Part shown: positions 22,397 to 31,205 of the stretch, in pieces | Position numbering within the stretch: position 1 is the stretch's first letter | Layout of the letters: every line of letters begins with the position of its first letter | Source: Nocardioides perillae | Lineage (GTDB): Bacteria; Actinomycetota; Actinomycetes; Propionibacteriales; Nocardioidaceae | DNA length: 64,000 nt | NCBI RefSeq assembly: GCF_013409425.1 | Contig: NZ_JACCAC010000001.1 | Location: 558,001-622,000 of the forward strand | Direction of reading: 5' to 3' | Notes under the pieces: model-generated | The model's database searches: none | What the model was told of the DNA's origin: nothing | The model's input: the letters and a program-made list of their open reading frames with translations, nothing else | Position numbers and translations under genes: made by a program

Positions 22397-23938
22397 TCAG
22401 GGCGGGCTGCTGCCCCGGCGCTCCTCCTGCGCGACGAGGTCGGGCAGGTCCTTCAGACGGTCGAGGCCGCGCACGGCGCGCACCATGCGGTTGTTGGCGC
22501 CGAACCGCTCGCGGTGGCGGTGCAGGAACCACCAGTAGCCCGCGGAGAAGGGGCACGCGTCGTCGCCGACGCGCACCTTGGGGTCGAGCTCGCACGACCC
22601 GCAGTGGTCGGTCATCGTGCTGAGGTAGGCGCCGCCCGAGGTGTAGGGCTTGGTCATCATCGCCCCGCCGTCGGCGTGCTGGCTCATGCCGACGACGTTG
22701 GGCACCATCACCCAGTCGTAGCCGTCGACGAACGCGCGGTGGAACCAGTCGGTGACCTCCTCGGGGTGCCACCCGCGCTGCAGCGCGTAGGACCCCAGCA
22801 CCATCAGCCGGGGGATGTGGTGCACCCACCCGTGCTCGGCGACCTGGTCGAGCGTGTGCGCGAGGCAGCGCGCCCGCGTGGCCGACCCGTCGAGCTCGGC
22901 GAACCACCGCGGCAGCGGCTCACGCGCGTCGAGCTCGTTGCGGTGGCGGTAGTCGTCGCCGAAGTGCCAGTAGCAGTGCCACACGTAGTCGCGCCAGCCC
23001 ATCACCTGGCGCACGAAGCCCTCGACGGAGGCGAGCGGCGCCGAGCCGGAGACGTACGCCGCCTCCGCGCGCCGCACGACCTCGAGCGGGTCGAGGAGCC
23101 CGAGGTTCATCGGTGCGCTGATGAGGGAGTGGGCCATCCACGGGTCGCCCTCGAGCACGGCGTCCTCGTGCGCGCCGAAGTGCGGCAGCCGGTCGGCCAC
23201 GAAGTGCTCGAGGGCGGTCAGGGCCTCCTCACGCGTCGCGGGGAAGATCCGCGGCGCGTCGCGGCCGAGGAAGGAGACCTCGCCGGCGGCCTCCCAGGCG
23301 TCGAGGTCGCGGCGCACCTCGGCGTCCACCTCGTCCTCCTCGGGCCACCAGGGCTCCGGCACGCCGAGGGTGACCGCGCCCTTCGGCGGGGGCTCGCGGT
23401 TCTCGTGGTCGAAGTTCCACTTCCCGCCCGCCGGGCCACCGCCGTCGTCGAGCAGCACGCCCTCGCGCCGTCGCGCCTCACGGTAGAAGTCCTCCATCAG
23501 CAGCCGCCGCCCGCCGCGCCCCTCCGCCCAGCGCGTGAAGTCGGCACGGGAGTTGACGTAGCCGCGCGCGTCGAGCCGCTCGACGTCGAGGCCGCGCCCG
23601 TCGAGACCTGCGGCCTCGCCGGCCTCGAGGCGCTCGACGAGCCGCACCGCGGCGTACGTCGTGGGGTGCAGCACCTGCAGGGGCCGCTGCTCGGCGCCGC
23701 GTCGCACCGCGTCGCGCACCGCCGGGCCGTAGGTCGGCGCCTGCCGGTAGTCGAGGCGGTCGCCGAGCTCACGCGCGCGGTGGCGCATCGCGGACAGCAC
23801 GAGGTGCGCCTTGGCGCGGTGCCACCGCTTGCGCGCGAAGACCTGCTTGCTCTCCACCAGCAGCAGCTCGCCGTCGTGGTCGTCGGTGAAGTGCGGGCCG
23901 AGCTGGTCGCCGAAGAGCAGGCGGACGGGGGCGCTCAC
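22397..23938 (-). CDS. Cryptochrome/photolyase of the iron-sulfur (FeS-BCP, PhrB) type
   Basis: A 513-residue protein. The N-terminal antenna-domain part is LLFGDQLGPHF, with VESKQVFARKRWHRAKAHLV. The C-terminal FAD domain includes GWRDYVWHCYWHFG and LMVLGSYALQRGWHPEEVTDWF. The 4Fe-4S cysteines are CGSC (near 447-450), DDACPF (near 460) and the Cys in WHCYW (near 320). PhrB-type enzymes use FAD and light to repair (6-4) photoproducts. It is convergent with the CarH-TspO operon, so the three form a light-response neighbourhood. No TGTCCA iterons are seen at its own promoter. Confidence 0.9.
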   Translation of the reverse strand: MSAPVRLLFGDQLGPHFTDDHDGELLLVESKQVFARKRWHRAKAHLVLSAMRHRARELGDRLDYRQAPTYGPAVRDAVRRGAEQRPLQVLHPTTYAAVRLVERLEAGEAAGLDGRGLDVERLDARGYVNSRADFTRWAEGRGGRRLLMEDFYREARRREGVLLDDGGGPAGGKWNFDHENREPPPKGAVTLGVPEPWWPEEDEVDAEVRRDLDAWEAAGEVSFLGRDAPRIFPATREEALTALEHFVADRLPHFGAHEDAVLEGDPWMAHSLISAPMNLGLLDPLEVVRRAEAAYVSGSAPLASVEGFVRQVMGWRDYVWHCYWHFGDDYRHRNELDAREPLPRWFAELDGSATRARCLAHTLDQVAEHGWVHHIPRLMVLGSYALQRGWHPEEVTDWFHRAFVDGYDWVMVPNVVGMSQHADGGAMMTKPYTSGGAYLSTMTDHCGSCELDPKVRVGDDACPFSAGYWWFLHRHRERFGANNRMVRAVRGLDRLKDLPDLVAQEERRGSSPP

Positions 23939-24030
23939 GCGGTCGAGACTAGGGCGCCGGTGGTGGGCCGGACCGTCTGCGCGGCCCGGCTACGCGCGGC
24001 CCGGCCACGACGCCCGGCCGCGCGTCCTCG

Positions 24031-24183
24031 TCACAGGTCGCGGGGCCGCACGGCCGGGTCGACCGGTGTGGTCTCCCGGCTCTCGACGGAGCCCTGCCGC
24101 AGCAGGTTGGCCACCGCGAGGCCGAGGCCGCCCCACAGCACCAGCATCGCCACCACCATCAGGACGATCGCGTCGGCGCTCAT
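24031..24183 (-). CDS. MetS-like NSS transporter small subunit
   Basis: A 50-residue protein with one hydrophobic helix (AIVLMVVAMLVLWGGLGLAV) and a short polar tail. This is the layout of the small subunit found next to methionine/alanine importers of the NSS family (MetS of Corynebacterium). Its start overlaps the end of the large transporter gene (ATGA, 24180-24183), so it is translated from the same mRNA. It probably stabilises or activates the transporter in the membrane. Confidence 0.8.
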   Translation of the reverse strand: MSADAIVLMVVAMLVLWGGLGLAVANLLRQGSVESRETTPVDPAVRPRDL

Positions 24184-25811
24184 CGCTGCTCCTCCGTCGT
24201 CGTCGTCGTCGTGGTCGTCGTCGTGGCCGGCCCCGTGGGCGCGGCGGCCGTGCCGGGTGCGGCGTGCTCCGGTGGGACGCCGTCGAGGTGGGTGCCGCTG
24301 CGCCACGGCAGGCGTGCGAGCAGCAGGCCGACGACCGGCAGTGCGACCACCATCGCCCAGCCGAAGCCGTTGAGCAGCCAGTCGGGGTACTCGCCGTAGG
24401 GCTTGCGCAGGTCGTCGAGGAGGGAGAGGACCAGCACGAGCGTGAGGGCGGCGGGGGCGACCACCGCGATCAGCAGCCGCCAGGCGGTGCCTACCCGGGG
24501 GCGGCCGTCGACGCTGAGGTGCTCGGCGAGCGCCGGCAGGGCCCGCACCACCCAGGCGACCACCAGCATGCTCACGACCGCGATGAGCAGGATGCCGTAC
24601 TGGTTGGCGAAGTGGTCGAGCACGTCGAGGACGTGCAGGCCGCTGGTCGTGCTGAAGAGCGCGAGGCTGACGAGCGCTGCGGGGACGACCACGACCAAGG
24701 TGGCGGTGCGACGGCCGGTGTCCACCTTGTCGCGGACCGCCGAGATGACCACCTCCAGGACGCTGACCAGGGAGGTGATGCCGGCGAAGACCAGCGAGCC
24801 GAAGAACAGCACGCCGATGAAGGCGCCCGCGGGCGCCTCGCTGATGATCGCGGGGAAGGCGATGAACGCCAGGCCGATGCCGCCGGCCGCGACGTCGCCC
24901 ACCGCGCCGCCGCTGGCCTGCGCGAGGAAGCCGAGCGCGGCGAAGACGCCGATGCCGGCGAGCAGCTCGAATCCGGAGTTGGCGAAGCCGACGACCAGGC
25001 CGGAGCCGACCATGTCCTCCCGGCGGCGCACGTAGGAGGCGTAGGTGATCATCACGCCGAAGCCGACCGAGAGGGAGAAGAAGATCTGGCCGAAGGCGGC
25101 GCCCCACACCGAGGCGTCGTCCAGAGCGCCCCAGTCGGGGGAGAAGAGCGCATCGAGGCCCGCGCCGGCGCCGGGCAGCAGCAGCGCCTGCACAACCAGC
25201 ACCGCGAAGGCGGCCACGAGCACGGGGATGAAGACGACGGAGGTCGCGCCGATCCCGCGCTGCACGCCCATCACCATGATGAGCAGGATCGCCACCCACA
25301 CCACCGCGAGCGGCCAGAGCACCCCGGCCACCACGTCGGTGGTCAGGCCCTCGGCGGCGACGTCGTTGACCTGCAGGAAGTCGCCGGCGAAGAAGCCTTC
25401 CGGGTCGGCGCCCCACGCCTGGTCGACGGAGAAGAAGGTGTAGCGCAGCGCCCAGGCGATGACGGCGGCGTAGTAGACCGCGATCACCGCGCAGATCGCC
25501 ACCTGCCACCAGCCCAGCGCCTCGGTGCCGCGGCGCAGCCGCGCGAAGGACAGCGGCGCCGAGCCCCGGTGGCGGTGGCCGAGCGCGTAGTCGAGCAGCA
25601 GGAAGGGGATGCCGGCCGTCAGCAGCGCGACGAGATAGGGCACGAGGAACGCGCCACCGCCGTTCTCGTAGGCGACGTAGGGGAAGCGCCAGATGTTGCC
25701 CAGCCCCACCGCCGACCCGATCGCGGCGAGGATGAAGACCCGCCGCGAGCTGAACCCGCCGCGCCGCTGCTCCTCGCCCTGCCGGGGGACCTGCCCCGCG
25801 CTGGTGCTCAC
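24180..25811 (-). CDS. Sodium-dependent amino acid transporter, NSS family (MetP-like)
   Basis: A 543-residue carrier with about 11-12 transmembrane helices. The N-terminal NSS signature is AAIGSAVGLGNIWRFPY with the Na+/substrate-site Asn and Gly, then ENGGGAFLVPYL. SLSVGFGVMITYASYV and GFANSGFELLAGIG form the second pseudo-repeat sites. The family couples Na+ uptake to import of methionine, alanine or other amino acids. The tail is an acidic/Thr-rich stretch containing ten consecutive Thr codons. It is followed by the overlapping MetS-like subunit. The GTG at 25811 is the first start before the signature. Confidence 0.9.
   Translation of the reverse strand: MSTSAGQVPRQGEEQRRGGFSSRRVFILAAIGSAVGLGNIWRFPYVAYENGGGAFLVPYLVALLTAGIPFLLLDYALGHRHRGSAPLSFARLRRGTEALGWWQVAICAVIAVYYAAVIAWALRYTFFSVDQAWGADPEGFFAGDFLQVNDVAAEGLTTDVVAGVLWPLAVVWVAILLIMVMGVQRGIGATSVVFIPVLVAAFAVLVVQALLLPGAGAGLDALFSPDWGALDDASVWGAAFGQIFFSLSVGFGVMITYASYVRRREDMVGSGLVVGFANSGFELLAGIGVFAALGFLAQASGGAVGDVAAGGIGLAFIAFPAIISEAPAGAFIGVLFFGSLVFAGITSLVSVLEVVISAVRDKVDTGRRTATLVVVVPAALVSLALFSTTSGLHVLDVLDHFANQYGILLIAVVSMLVVAWVVRALPALAEHLSVDGRPRVGTAWRLLIAVVAPAALTLVLVLSLLDDLRKPYGEYPDWLLNGFGWAMVVALPVVGLLLARLPWRSGTHLDGVPPEHAAPGTAAAPTGPATTTTTTTTTTEEQR
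24195..24225. repeat. GTC trinucleotide run
   Basis: A nearly perfect run of cgt/gtc triplets encodes the ten-threonine tail of the NSS transporter just before the MetS-like start. Slippage would change the tail length but keep the frame. Confidence 0.85.
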
Positions 25812-26010
25812 CGTGACCTCCTGTGCCTCGTGGCGTGCTGAGCGGCCCGGCGCGTGGTCGCCGGGCGCGGCCCAGCATGCTACGAGGCCGACGCCGCGGC
25901 ACCACCCCCCGTGGGTGCTGTCGCGGCGCCGGCCCCGGCGCGGTGGGGACCCGGCGTACGCCGTGGGGCGGCGGTGCGTGCCGCCCGCCGGTCGCCGGGT
26001 CCCGGCGGCG

Positions 26011-28374
26011 TCAGCGCGCCTCGGCGAGCTCGCGTTCCCGCTCGACCTGGCCGCGCTCCTCGGCGAGGTGGGCCTGCAGCTTCTCCCCCTCGACGTCGAC
26101 GTCGGGCAGCAGCCGGTCGAGCCAGCGGGGCAGCCACCAGGCGCGCTCGCCGAGGAGGTACATGAGCGCCGGGATCAGGGTCATGCGGACCACGAACGCG
26201 TCGAGCACGACGGCCACGGCGAGCGCGAAGCCCATCGACTTGATGATCGGCTGGTCCTGCAGCATGAACGCCGCGAAGACCGACGTCATGATGACCGCCG
26301 CCGCGGCCACGACCCGGGCCGAGCCGCGGAAGCCGTCGACGACCGCCTCGCGCGGCGACGCTCCGTGCACGTGGGCCTCGCGGACGCGGGTCACCAGGAA
26401 GACCTGGTAGTCCATCGCGAGGCCGAAGACGACGCCGATGAGGAAGATCGGCATGAAGCTGACGATCGGCTGGCCCTCCAGCAGCCCGAAGGCGCCCTCC
26501 TGGAAGACCGCGACGGTCGCGCCGAGCGTGGCGAGCACCGACAGCAGGAAGCCGACCGTCGCGGTGAGCGGCACCAGGAGCGAGCGGAAGACGACCATCA
26601 GCAGCAGGAACGCCAGCCCGATCACGACCGCGAGGTAGACGGGCAGCGCCCCGTCGAGCCGGTCGGAGACGTCGGTGGTGATCGCGGTGAGGCCGGTGAC
26701 GCCGACGGTCGTGCCGGTCTCCTCCTCGATCGCCGCCTCCCCGTCGCGCAGCTCCTCGAGCAGCTCGGTGGCCCGCGGGTCCTCGGCGCCGAAGTCCGGC
26801 GTCACCAGGACCTGCGCCCCGGTCGGGGTCGCCGCGGGGGTGCCGGGCTCGGCGGTCGGGTCGGCGTTGGTGCCCGCCACCTGGGCGTTGGCGACGCCGT
26901 CGGCCTCCGCGGCCCACGCGGCCACCGCGCCGAAGGCGGCCTGGCGCTCCTCGGCGGGGACGTCGCGGGCGTCGACGACGAGGAGGTAGGGCGCCTCGCG
27001 GCCGGGTCCGAAGCCGTCCTCGACCAGCTCCGAGGCCTGGCGCAGCGTGGTGTCGGTCGGCGCCGTGCTGTCGGTCGGGAAGGCGAGGTAGAGGTCCTTC
27101 AGCGGGATCGCCAGGGCCCCGAGGCCCACCACGACCAGCAGCACCACCGCGACCGGGGCGCGGCCGACGAGGCGGGCCCAGCGCACACCGTTGTTGAGCA
27201 CGCGGCCGTCGGCCTCGCGGGTGGGGCGGTAGCGGCGCACGACCCCGCCGAACGCCTTGGACTTCAGCGCGCCGAGCAGTGCGGGCAGCAGGGTCAGCGC
27301 GACCAGCACCGCGACGAGCACGGTGCCGGCGGCCGCGAGGCCCATGGCGGTGAGGAAGGGGATGCGGACGACCGCGAGCGCCGCCAGCGCGATGATCACG
27401 GTGAGGCCGGCGAAGACCACGGCCGATCCGGCGGTGCCGACGGCGACCCCGACGGCCTCCTCGCGGTCGTCGGTGCGCTCGAGCTCCGAGCGGTAGCGCG
27501 CGAGGATGAAGAGGGCGTAGTCGATGCCGACCGCGAGGCCGATCATCGACGCGAGGATCGGCGTCGTCGTGCCGAGCTCGAAGAACGCGGTGGCCGCGGT
27601 GACGCCGGCCAGCCCGAGGCCGACGCCGATGACCGCGGTCAGGATCGGCAGGCCGGCGGAGACGAGCGCGCCGAAGGTCAGGACGAGCACCAGCAGCGCG
27701 ACGGCGATGCCGAGGAGCTCGGAGGTGGCGCCGGGCGGCGCGAAGTCCTGCATGCCGGAGCCGTTGGCCTCGGCGACCAGCCCGTCGGCGCGGGCGTCCT
27801 CGAGCGCGTCGAGCACGGCGTCGCGGGTGGCGGGCTCGACGTCGGCCGGGGTCTCGACGTCGAAGGCGAAGGTGATGAGGCCGTAGCGCTCGTCCTCCGA
27901 CAGCGGCGAGACGGTGGCCGCGTCGGCCTCGGCGGCGGCACGGTCGCCGCCGGCCTGCACCGCGCCCTGCACGATCTGCTCGCGCTGGGCGTCGGCGGCC
28001 GCGACCGGGTCGGTGACCACCGGGCCGCCGGTCGGCGCCGCCTCGGGCAGCTGCGGCAACGCCTGCAGCTCGGCCACGAGGGCCTGCACCGCGGCCGAGA
28101 CCTCGGGGTCGCGCAGCGTCGTGCCCTCGGGGGCACGCACGACCACGTTGACCGTCGCCTGGTCGAAGGCGTCGGTGCTGCCCGGGAACAGCTCCGCCTG
28201 CAGGTCGGCGGCCTCCTCCGAGGGGATGCCCGGGATGGAGAACGAGTCGACCATCGGCTTGGAGAAGGCGCCCGCCGCGCCGACGACGGCGACGAGGGCC
28301 ACCAGCCAGGCGGCGAGGACGAGGGGCCAGCGCCGGTAGGCGGTGCGGCCGAGGCGGTGGAGCAGGGTGGCCAC
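26011..28374 (-). CDS. MMPL family RND-type transporter
   Basis: A 787-residue membrane protein with the 1+5+1+5 helix layout of MMPL exporters. A single N-terminal helix (residues 16-34) precedes a periplasmic domain (about 40-200), then a helix block with MIGLAVGIDYALFILARYRSE near residue 290, a second periplasmic domain and a second block with IGVVFGLAMDYQVFLVTRVRE. The Asp-Tyr pairs in both blocks are the proton-relay residues of the family. Such proteins export lipids or drugs. It lies 67 bp downstream of a TetR gene on the same strand, so the two are an autoregulated export operon. Confidence 0.92.
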   Translation of the reverse strand: MATLLHRLGRTAYRRWPLVLAAWLVALVAVVGAAGAFSKPMVDSFSIPGIPSEEAADLQAELFPGSTDAFDQATVNVVVRAPEGTTLRDPEVSAAVQALVAELQALPQLPEAAPTGGPVVTDPVAAADAQREQIVQGAVQAGGDRAAAEADAATVSPLSEDERYGLITFAFDVETPADVEPATRDAVLDALEDARADGLVAEANGSGMQDFAPPGATSELLGIAVALLVLVLTFGALVSAGLPILTAVIGVGLGLAGVTAATAFFELGTTTPILASMIGLAVGIDYALFILARYRSELERTDDREEAVGVAVGTAGSAVVFAGLTVIIALAALAVVRIPFLTAMGLAAAGTVLVAVLVALTLLPALLGALKSKAFGGVVRRYRPTREADGRVLNNGVRWARLVGRAPVAVVLLVVVGLGALAIPLKDLYLAFPTDSTAPTDTTLRQASELVEDGFGPGREAPYLLVVDARDVPAEERQAAFGAVAAWAAEADGVANAQVAGTNADPTAEPGTPAATPTGAQVLVTPDFGAEDPRATELLEELRDGEAAIEEETGTTVGVTGLTAITTDVSDRLDGALPVYLAVVIGLAFLLLMVVFRSLLVPLTATVGFLLSVLATLGATVAVFQEGAFGLLEGQPIVSFMPIFLIGVVFGLAMDYQVFLVTRVREAHVHGASPREAVVDGFRGSARVVAAAAVIMTSVFAAFMLQDQPIIKSMGFALAVAVVLDAFVVRMTLIPALMYLLGERAWWLPRWLDRLLPDVDVEGEKLQAHLAEERGQVERERELAEAR

Positions 28375-28441
28375 GGGGATCTCCTGGGGCTCGGTGCGGG
28401 TGTGGGTGCGGGTGGGGCGGTCTGGGGTGGCTGGCGGGGCG

Positions 28442-29038
28442 TCAGGCGAGGAGCTCGCGGAGCGTCTGCAGGCTCGCGACGAAGGCCTCGCCGAGGTCGA
28501 CGTCGGGCTCGGGCTGGCGCAGCGCGACCAGCAGGGCAGCGTCGTAGAGGCTCACGCAGACGTGGAGCAGGAGGCGGGCGCGCTCGGCGCCGAAGTCGGC
28601 GCCCTCCCGGGCGAGCAGGTGCTCGGCGAGGTCCTCGGCGACGTCCTCGAAGCGGGCGTGCGCGGCGGCGAGCAGGCGCGGCTCGCGCAGCAGGACGCGG
28701 CGGCCGAGCTCGATCTCCTCCCGGCCCAGGCCCTGGGCGCTCAGCACGTGGCGCGCCGCGGTGCCGAGGTCGTCGGCGAGGCGGCCCGTGGGGCCGCCCG
28801 CGCGGAAGACCGCGAGCACCTCCTCGGCCAGCTCGGGCTCGGGGCCGAGGACGGCGTCGACCTTGCCGGGGAAGTAGTTGAACAGCGTGCGTCGCGAGAC
28901 CCCGGCCGCTGCGGCGAGCTCGTCCACGGTGAAGCCGTCGAGGCCGTGCGCGTCGGTGAGGCGCAGCGCGGCGAGGTGGATGGCGCGCTCGGTGGCCCGC
29001 CGCCGCTCGGCGCGCACGGTCGTTGCACTCTCGGTCAC
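28442..29038 (-). CDS. TetR family regulator of the MMPL exporter
   Basis: A 198-residue TetR protein. The helix-turn-helix is TVDELAAAAGVSRRTLFNYFPGK, followed by an all-helical ligand domain with EEIELGRRVLLREPRLLAAA. It is the first gene of the operon with the MMPL transporter. Immediately in front of its GTG start lie overlapping inverted repeats (29042-29073), the probable operator. It likely represses exporter synthesis until a lipid or drug ligand binds. Confidence 0.9.
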   Translation of the reverse strand: MTESATTVRAERRRATERAIHLAALRLTDAHGLDGFTVDELAAAAGVSRRTLFNYFPGKVDAVLGPEPELAEEVLAVFRAGGPTGRLADDLGTAARHVLSAQGLGREEIELGRRVLLREPRLLAAAHARFEDVAEDLAEHLLAREGADFGAERARLLLHVCVSLYDAALLVALRQPEPDVDLGEAFVASLQTLRELLA

Positions 29039-29041
29039 GTG

Positions 29042-29073
29042 GTGCAGTGTTGCACTTCAGGCCAAGAAGTGCA
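29042..29073. promoter_or_regulatory. Overlapping inverted repeats upstream of the TetR-MMPL operon
   Basis: GTGCA-4-TGCAC (29042-29055) overlaps TGCACTTC-7-GAAGTGCA (29051-29073); both are perfect. They begin four bases from the TetR start codon. Further GTGCA motifs follow to 29150. This is a typical place for a TetR operator. Confidence 0.65.
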
Positions 29074-29148
29074 GGAACTGTGCCGCACCTCACGCACTGG
29101 GAGGGCAAGTCCTGCACTGGTGGCCCGAGTTCTCGGGGCACAAGTGCA

Positions 29149-29174
29149 GGAGTCACCGGTCAGCCGGTGACTCC
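29149..29174. repeat. Perfect 26-bp hairpin
   Basis: GGAGTCACCGG and CCGGTGACTCC flank a 4-base loop (TCAG). It lies in the divergent region between the TetR gene and the SRPBCC gene at 29234. It may be part of a regulatory site or a leader hairpin for the latter. Confidence 0.6.
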
Positions 29175-29233
29175 GACAGCGGCGGCCACGCGGCGCGGGC
29201 GACGGCCGAGGCCCCCTGGGGTGGTCTGCCACG

Positions 29234-29716
29234 ATGGACGCCATGGCCCGGTTCAGCGCGACGACGGAGTCCGAGGCGGTCGTGCAGGCGCCCCGCGAGG
29301 TGATCTGGCAGGCGCTGACCGACCCGGAGCTGCTGCCGCGGCTCACGCCGTTCCTCGAGTCGATCCACGCCGACGGCGACACGTGGTGCTGGCAGATGAC
29401 GCGCATCCCGGTGGTCGGCATCGACCTGGTGCCGGCCTTCACCGAGCGGATGGTCTTCGACGAGCCGTCGCGCATCGACTACCACCACGCCCCGCCCCCG
29501 GGCACGCGCGAGCGCACGGGGGTCGACGGGTGGTACGTCCTCACCGAGCAGGGACCCGACGCGACCCACCTCGCGATCAGCCTCACCGTCACCGTCGACC
29601 TGCCGGTCTCGCGGCTCGCCTCGCCGGCGGTCACGACCGCCATGCGCGGGGTGATGGCGACCATGGGCAAGCGCTTCGCGGCCAACCTCGTCCAGCACGT
29701 CGGTGCCCGTGGCTGA
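29234..29716 (+). CDS. SRPBCC (START/polyketide cyclase-like) protein
   Basis: A 160-residue protein of the SRPBCC fold. The first strand and helix are SEAVVQAPREVIWQALTDPELLPRLTP, then successive beta strands (VFDEPSRIDYHHA, HLAISLTVTVDLP) and a long C-terminal helix (TTAMRGVMATMGKRFAANL). Such proteins bind hydrophobic ligands in an internal cavity; many have no known function. Its end overlaps the nitroreductase start, suggesting co-translation. Confidence 0.82.
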   Translation: MDAMARFSATTESEAVVQAPREVIWQALTDPELLPRLTPFLESIHADGDTWCWQMTRIPVVGIDLVPAFTERMVFDEPSRIDYHHAPPPGTRERTGVDGWYVLTEQGPDATHLAISLTVTVDLPVSRLASPAVTTAMRGVMATMGKRFAANLVQHVGARG

Positions 29717-30335
29717 GCACGCGCCCGCCGGTGACCAGGCCCGGCTCGCCGAGCCGATGCGCTCGCGGTGGAGCCCCAGCGTCCTCGACCCGGGCCACGA
29801 GCTGGCCGCCGACGAGCTGGAGGCGCTGCTGCTCTCCGCCGCCTGGGCGCCGAGCGCCGGCAACTCCCAGCCGTGGCGGCTGCTGGTCGCTCCGCGCGGC
29901 AGCGGCCTGCACGACGCCCTCGTCGCCACGCTGAGCCGCGGCAACAGCGGCTGGGTGCCCCGCGCCTCCGTCGTCCTCGTGGTCACCGCGCAGACCGGGC
30001 GTGCGCCCGACGACGAGAAGGACCCCACCCCCACGGCGCTGTACGACGCCGGGCAGGCCGCCGCGCACCTCACCCTCCAGGCACAGGCCACGGGGCTGCA
30101 CGCCCACCAGTTCGCCGGCTTCGACAAGGCCGCCTTCGCCGACGCGGCCGGCGTGCCCGCCTGGCACACCGTCGTCGCCGGCATCGCCGTGGGGCGGTGG
30201 CTGCCGGTCGACGAGCGGGTCGGCCCGCTCGCGGTCGACCCGCGCGACGCCGAGCGGGAGGAGCGCCCGCGCCGGCGCCGCGACCTCGCGGAGACGGCGT
30301 ACGCGGATCGTTGGGGCGAGCCGTGGCGGCGCTGA
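29703..30335 (+). CDS. Nitroreductase family FMN oxidoreductase
   Basis: A 210-residue protein with the nitroreductase fold. The diagnostic N-terminal stretch AAWAPSAGNSQPWRLLV (residues 44-60) contacts FMN. ALYDAGQAAAHLTLQAQATG forms the central helix, and AGIAVGRWLP lies near the C-terminal FMN site. The family reduces nitroaromatics, quinones or flavins with NAD(P)H. Start choices are GTG 29703 or 29709. It overlaps the genes on both sides (14 bp upstream, 13 bp downstream), so it belongs to a three-gene operon. Confidence 0.85.
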   Translation: MPVAEHAPAGDQARLAEPMRSRWSPSVLDPGHELAADELEALLLSAAWAPSAGNSQPWRLLVAPRGSGLHDALVATLSRGNSGWVPRASVVLVVTAQTGRAPDDEKDPTPTALYDAGQAAAHLTLQAQATGLHAHQFAGFDKAAFADAAGVPAWHTVVAGIAVGRWLPVDERVGPLAVDPRDAEREERPRRRRDLAETAYADRWGEPWRR

Positions 30336-31198
30336 ACGAGCCGCAGCCCGCCCCGCCGCCCAACCCCCTCGGGCGCCGGGGCCGCTGGTTCGCGTTCGTC
30401 CTCGTCGCCCTCGTCGTCAACCTGCCGGTCGTGCAGGGCTGGCGCGCGGACCGCCAGCTCGAGCGCGAGGGAGTCGCGGTGCGGGCCGAGGTGGTCGACT
30501 CGGTGCTGCTCGACTCCGACGCGGAGGCGCGGCCGGTGGTCGCCTTCGAGCTGCCGCCCACCGGTGACGACGAGCGAGCGGCCGGCACGCGCTGGGCGGT
30601 CGAGGTCGACGAGCCGACCTACGACCGGGCGCTGCGCGACGGCGCGATCGACGTGCGCGTCCTGCCCGGGCGCCCCGGCGTCTTCGAGGTGCCCGGCGCC
30701 GTCGGCAGCAGGGTCGGCCTGGTGCTGACGCTCGTCGTCGACGCCGTGCTGGTCGGCATCCTGGTGGCGCTGCGGCGACGCCGACGCGCCGAGGCCGCGG
30801 CCGGTGGCACCGACACCGGTACGCCGCCCGGTCCCGCCGGTCGTCCGGCCGACGGCCCCGCCGACCTGGGCCCGGACCGGGGCCCGGACCTCGACTCCGA
30901 CCCGGGCCCGGACGCCCCGGTGGGCGGGGGCGTGCCGCCGGGCGCGGTGCAGCTGGGCGCCCGCGGCACCGCCCGCCTCGTCGCGGAGGGCGACCTCGCG
31001 CCCCTCACCCCCGGCCTGCCCCGCCAGCCGCACCCCGACGGCAGCCTCGAGCTGCGCGGGCCGCTGGTGGGCATCCGCGACGACGAGGTCGTGCTCGACG
31101 TCGAGGGCACCCGCGTGCTGGTCGACCTCGGCGGCCACCGTGTGGGGCGGCTGCGCTTCGGCGATCCGGTCCAGGTGCGGGTGCGCGAGCAGCCCTGA
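30323..31198 (+). CDS. Hypothetical two-helix membrane protein
   Basis: A 291-residue protein with one helix near residues 20-38 (WFAFVLVALVVNLPVVQGW), an extracytoplasmic beta-rich region resembling DUF3592-type domains (VRAEVVDSVLLDSDAEARPVV), a second helix near 131-150 (GLVLTLVVDAVLVGILVAL) and a cytosolic tail. The tail has a disordered Gly/Pro/Asp linker and ends in a small beta domain (VVLDVEGTRVLVDLGG). I do not recognise a characterised family. The GTG at 30323 overlaps the nitroreductase by 13 bp and was chosen because the coding pattern begins there. Confidence 0.7.
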   Translation: MAALNEPQPAPPPNPLGRRGRWFAFVLVALVVNLPVVQGWRADRQLEREGVAVRAEVVDSVLLDSDAEARPVVAFELPPTGDDERAAGTRWAVEVDEPTYDRALRDGAIDVRVLPGRPGVFEVPGAVGSRVGLVLTLVVDAVLVGILVALRRRRRAEAAAGGTDTGTPPGPAGRPADGPADLGPDRGPDLDSDPGPDAPVGGGVPPGAVQLGARGTARLVAEGDLAPLTPGLPRQPHPDGSLELRGPLVGIRDDEVVLDVEGTRVLVDLGGHRVGRLRFGDPVQVRVREQP

Positions 31199-31205
31199 GC
31201 CGGGC

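Noticed and set aside
24195..24225. Phase-variable repeat controlling the NSS transporter
   Set aside because: The unit is a trinucleotide, so slippage would only change the number of threonines and not switch expression.
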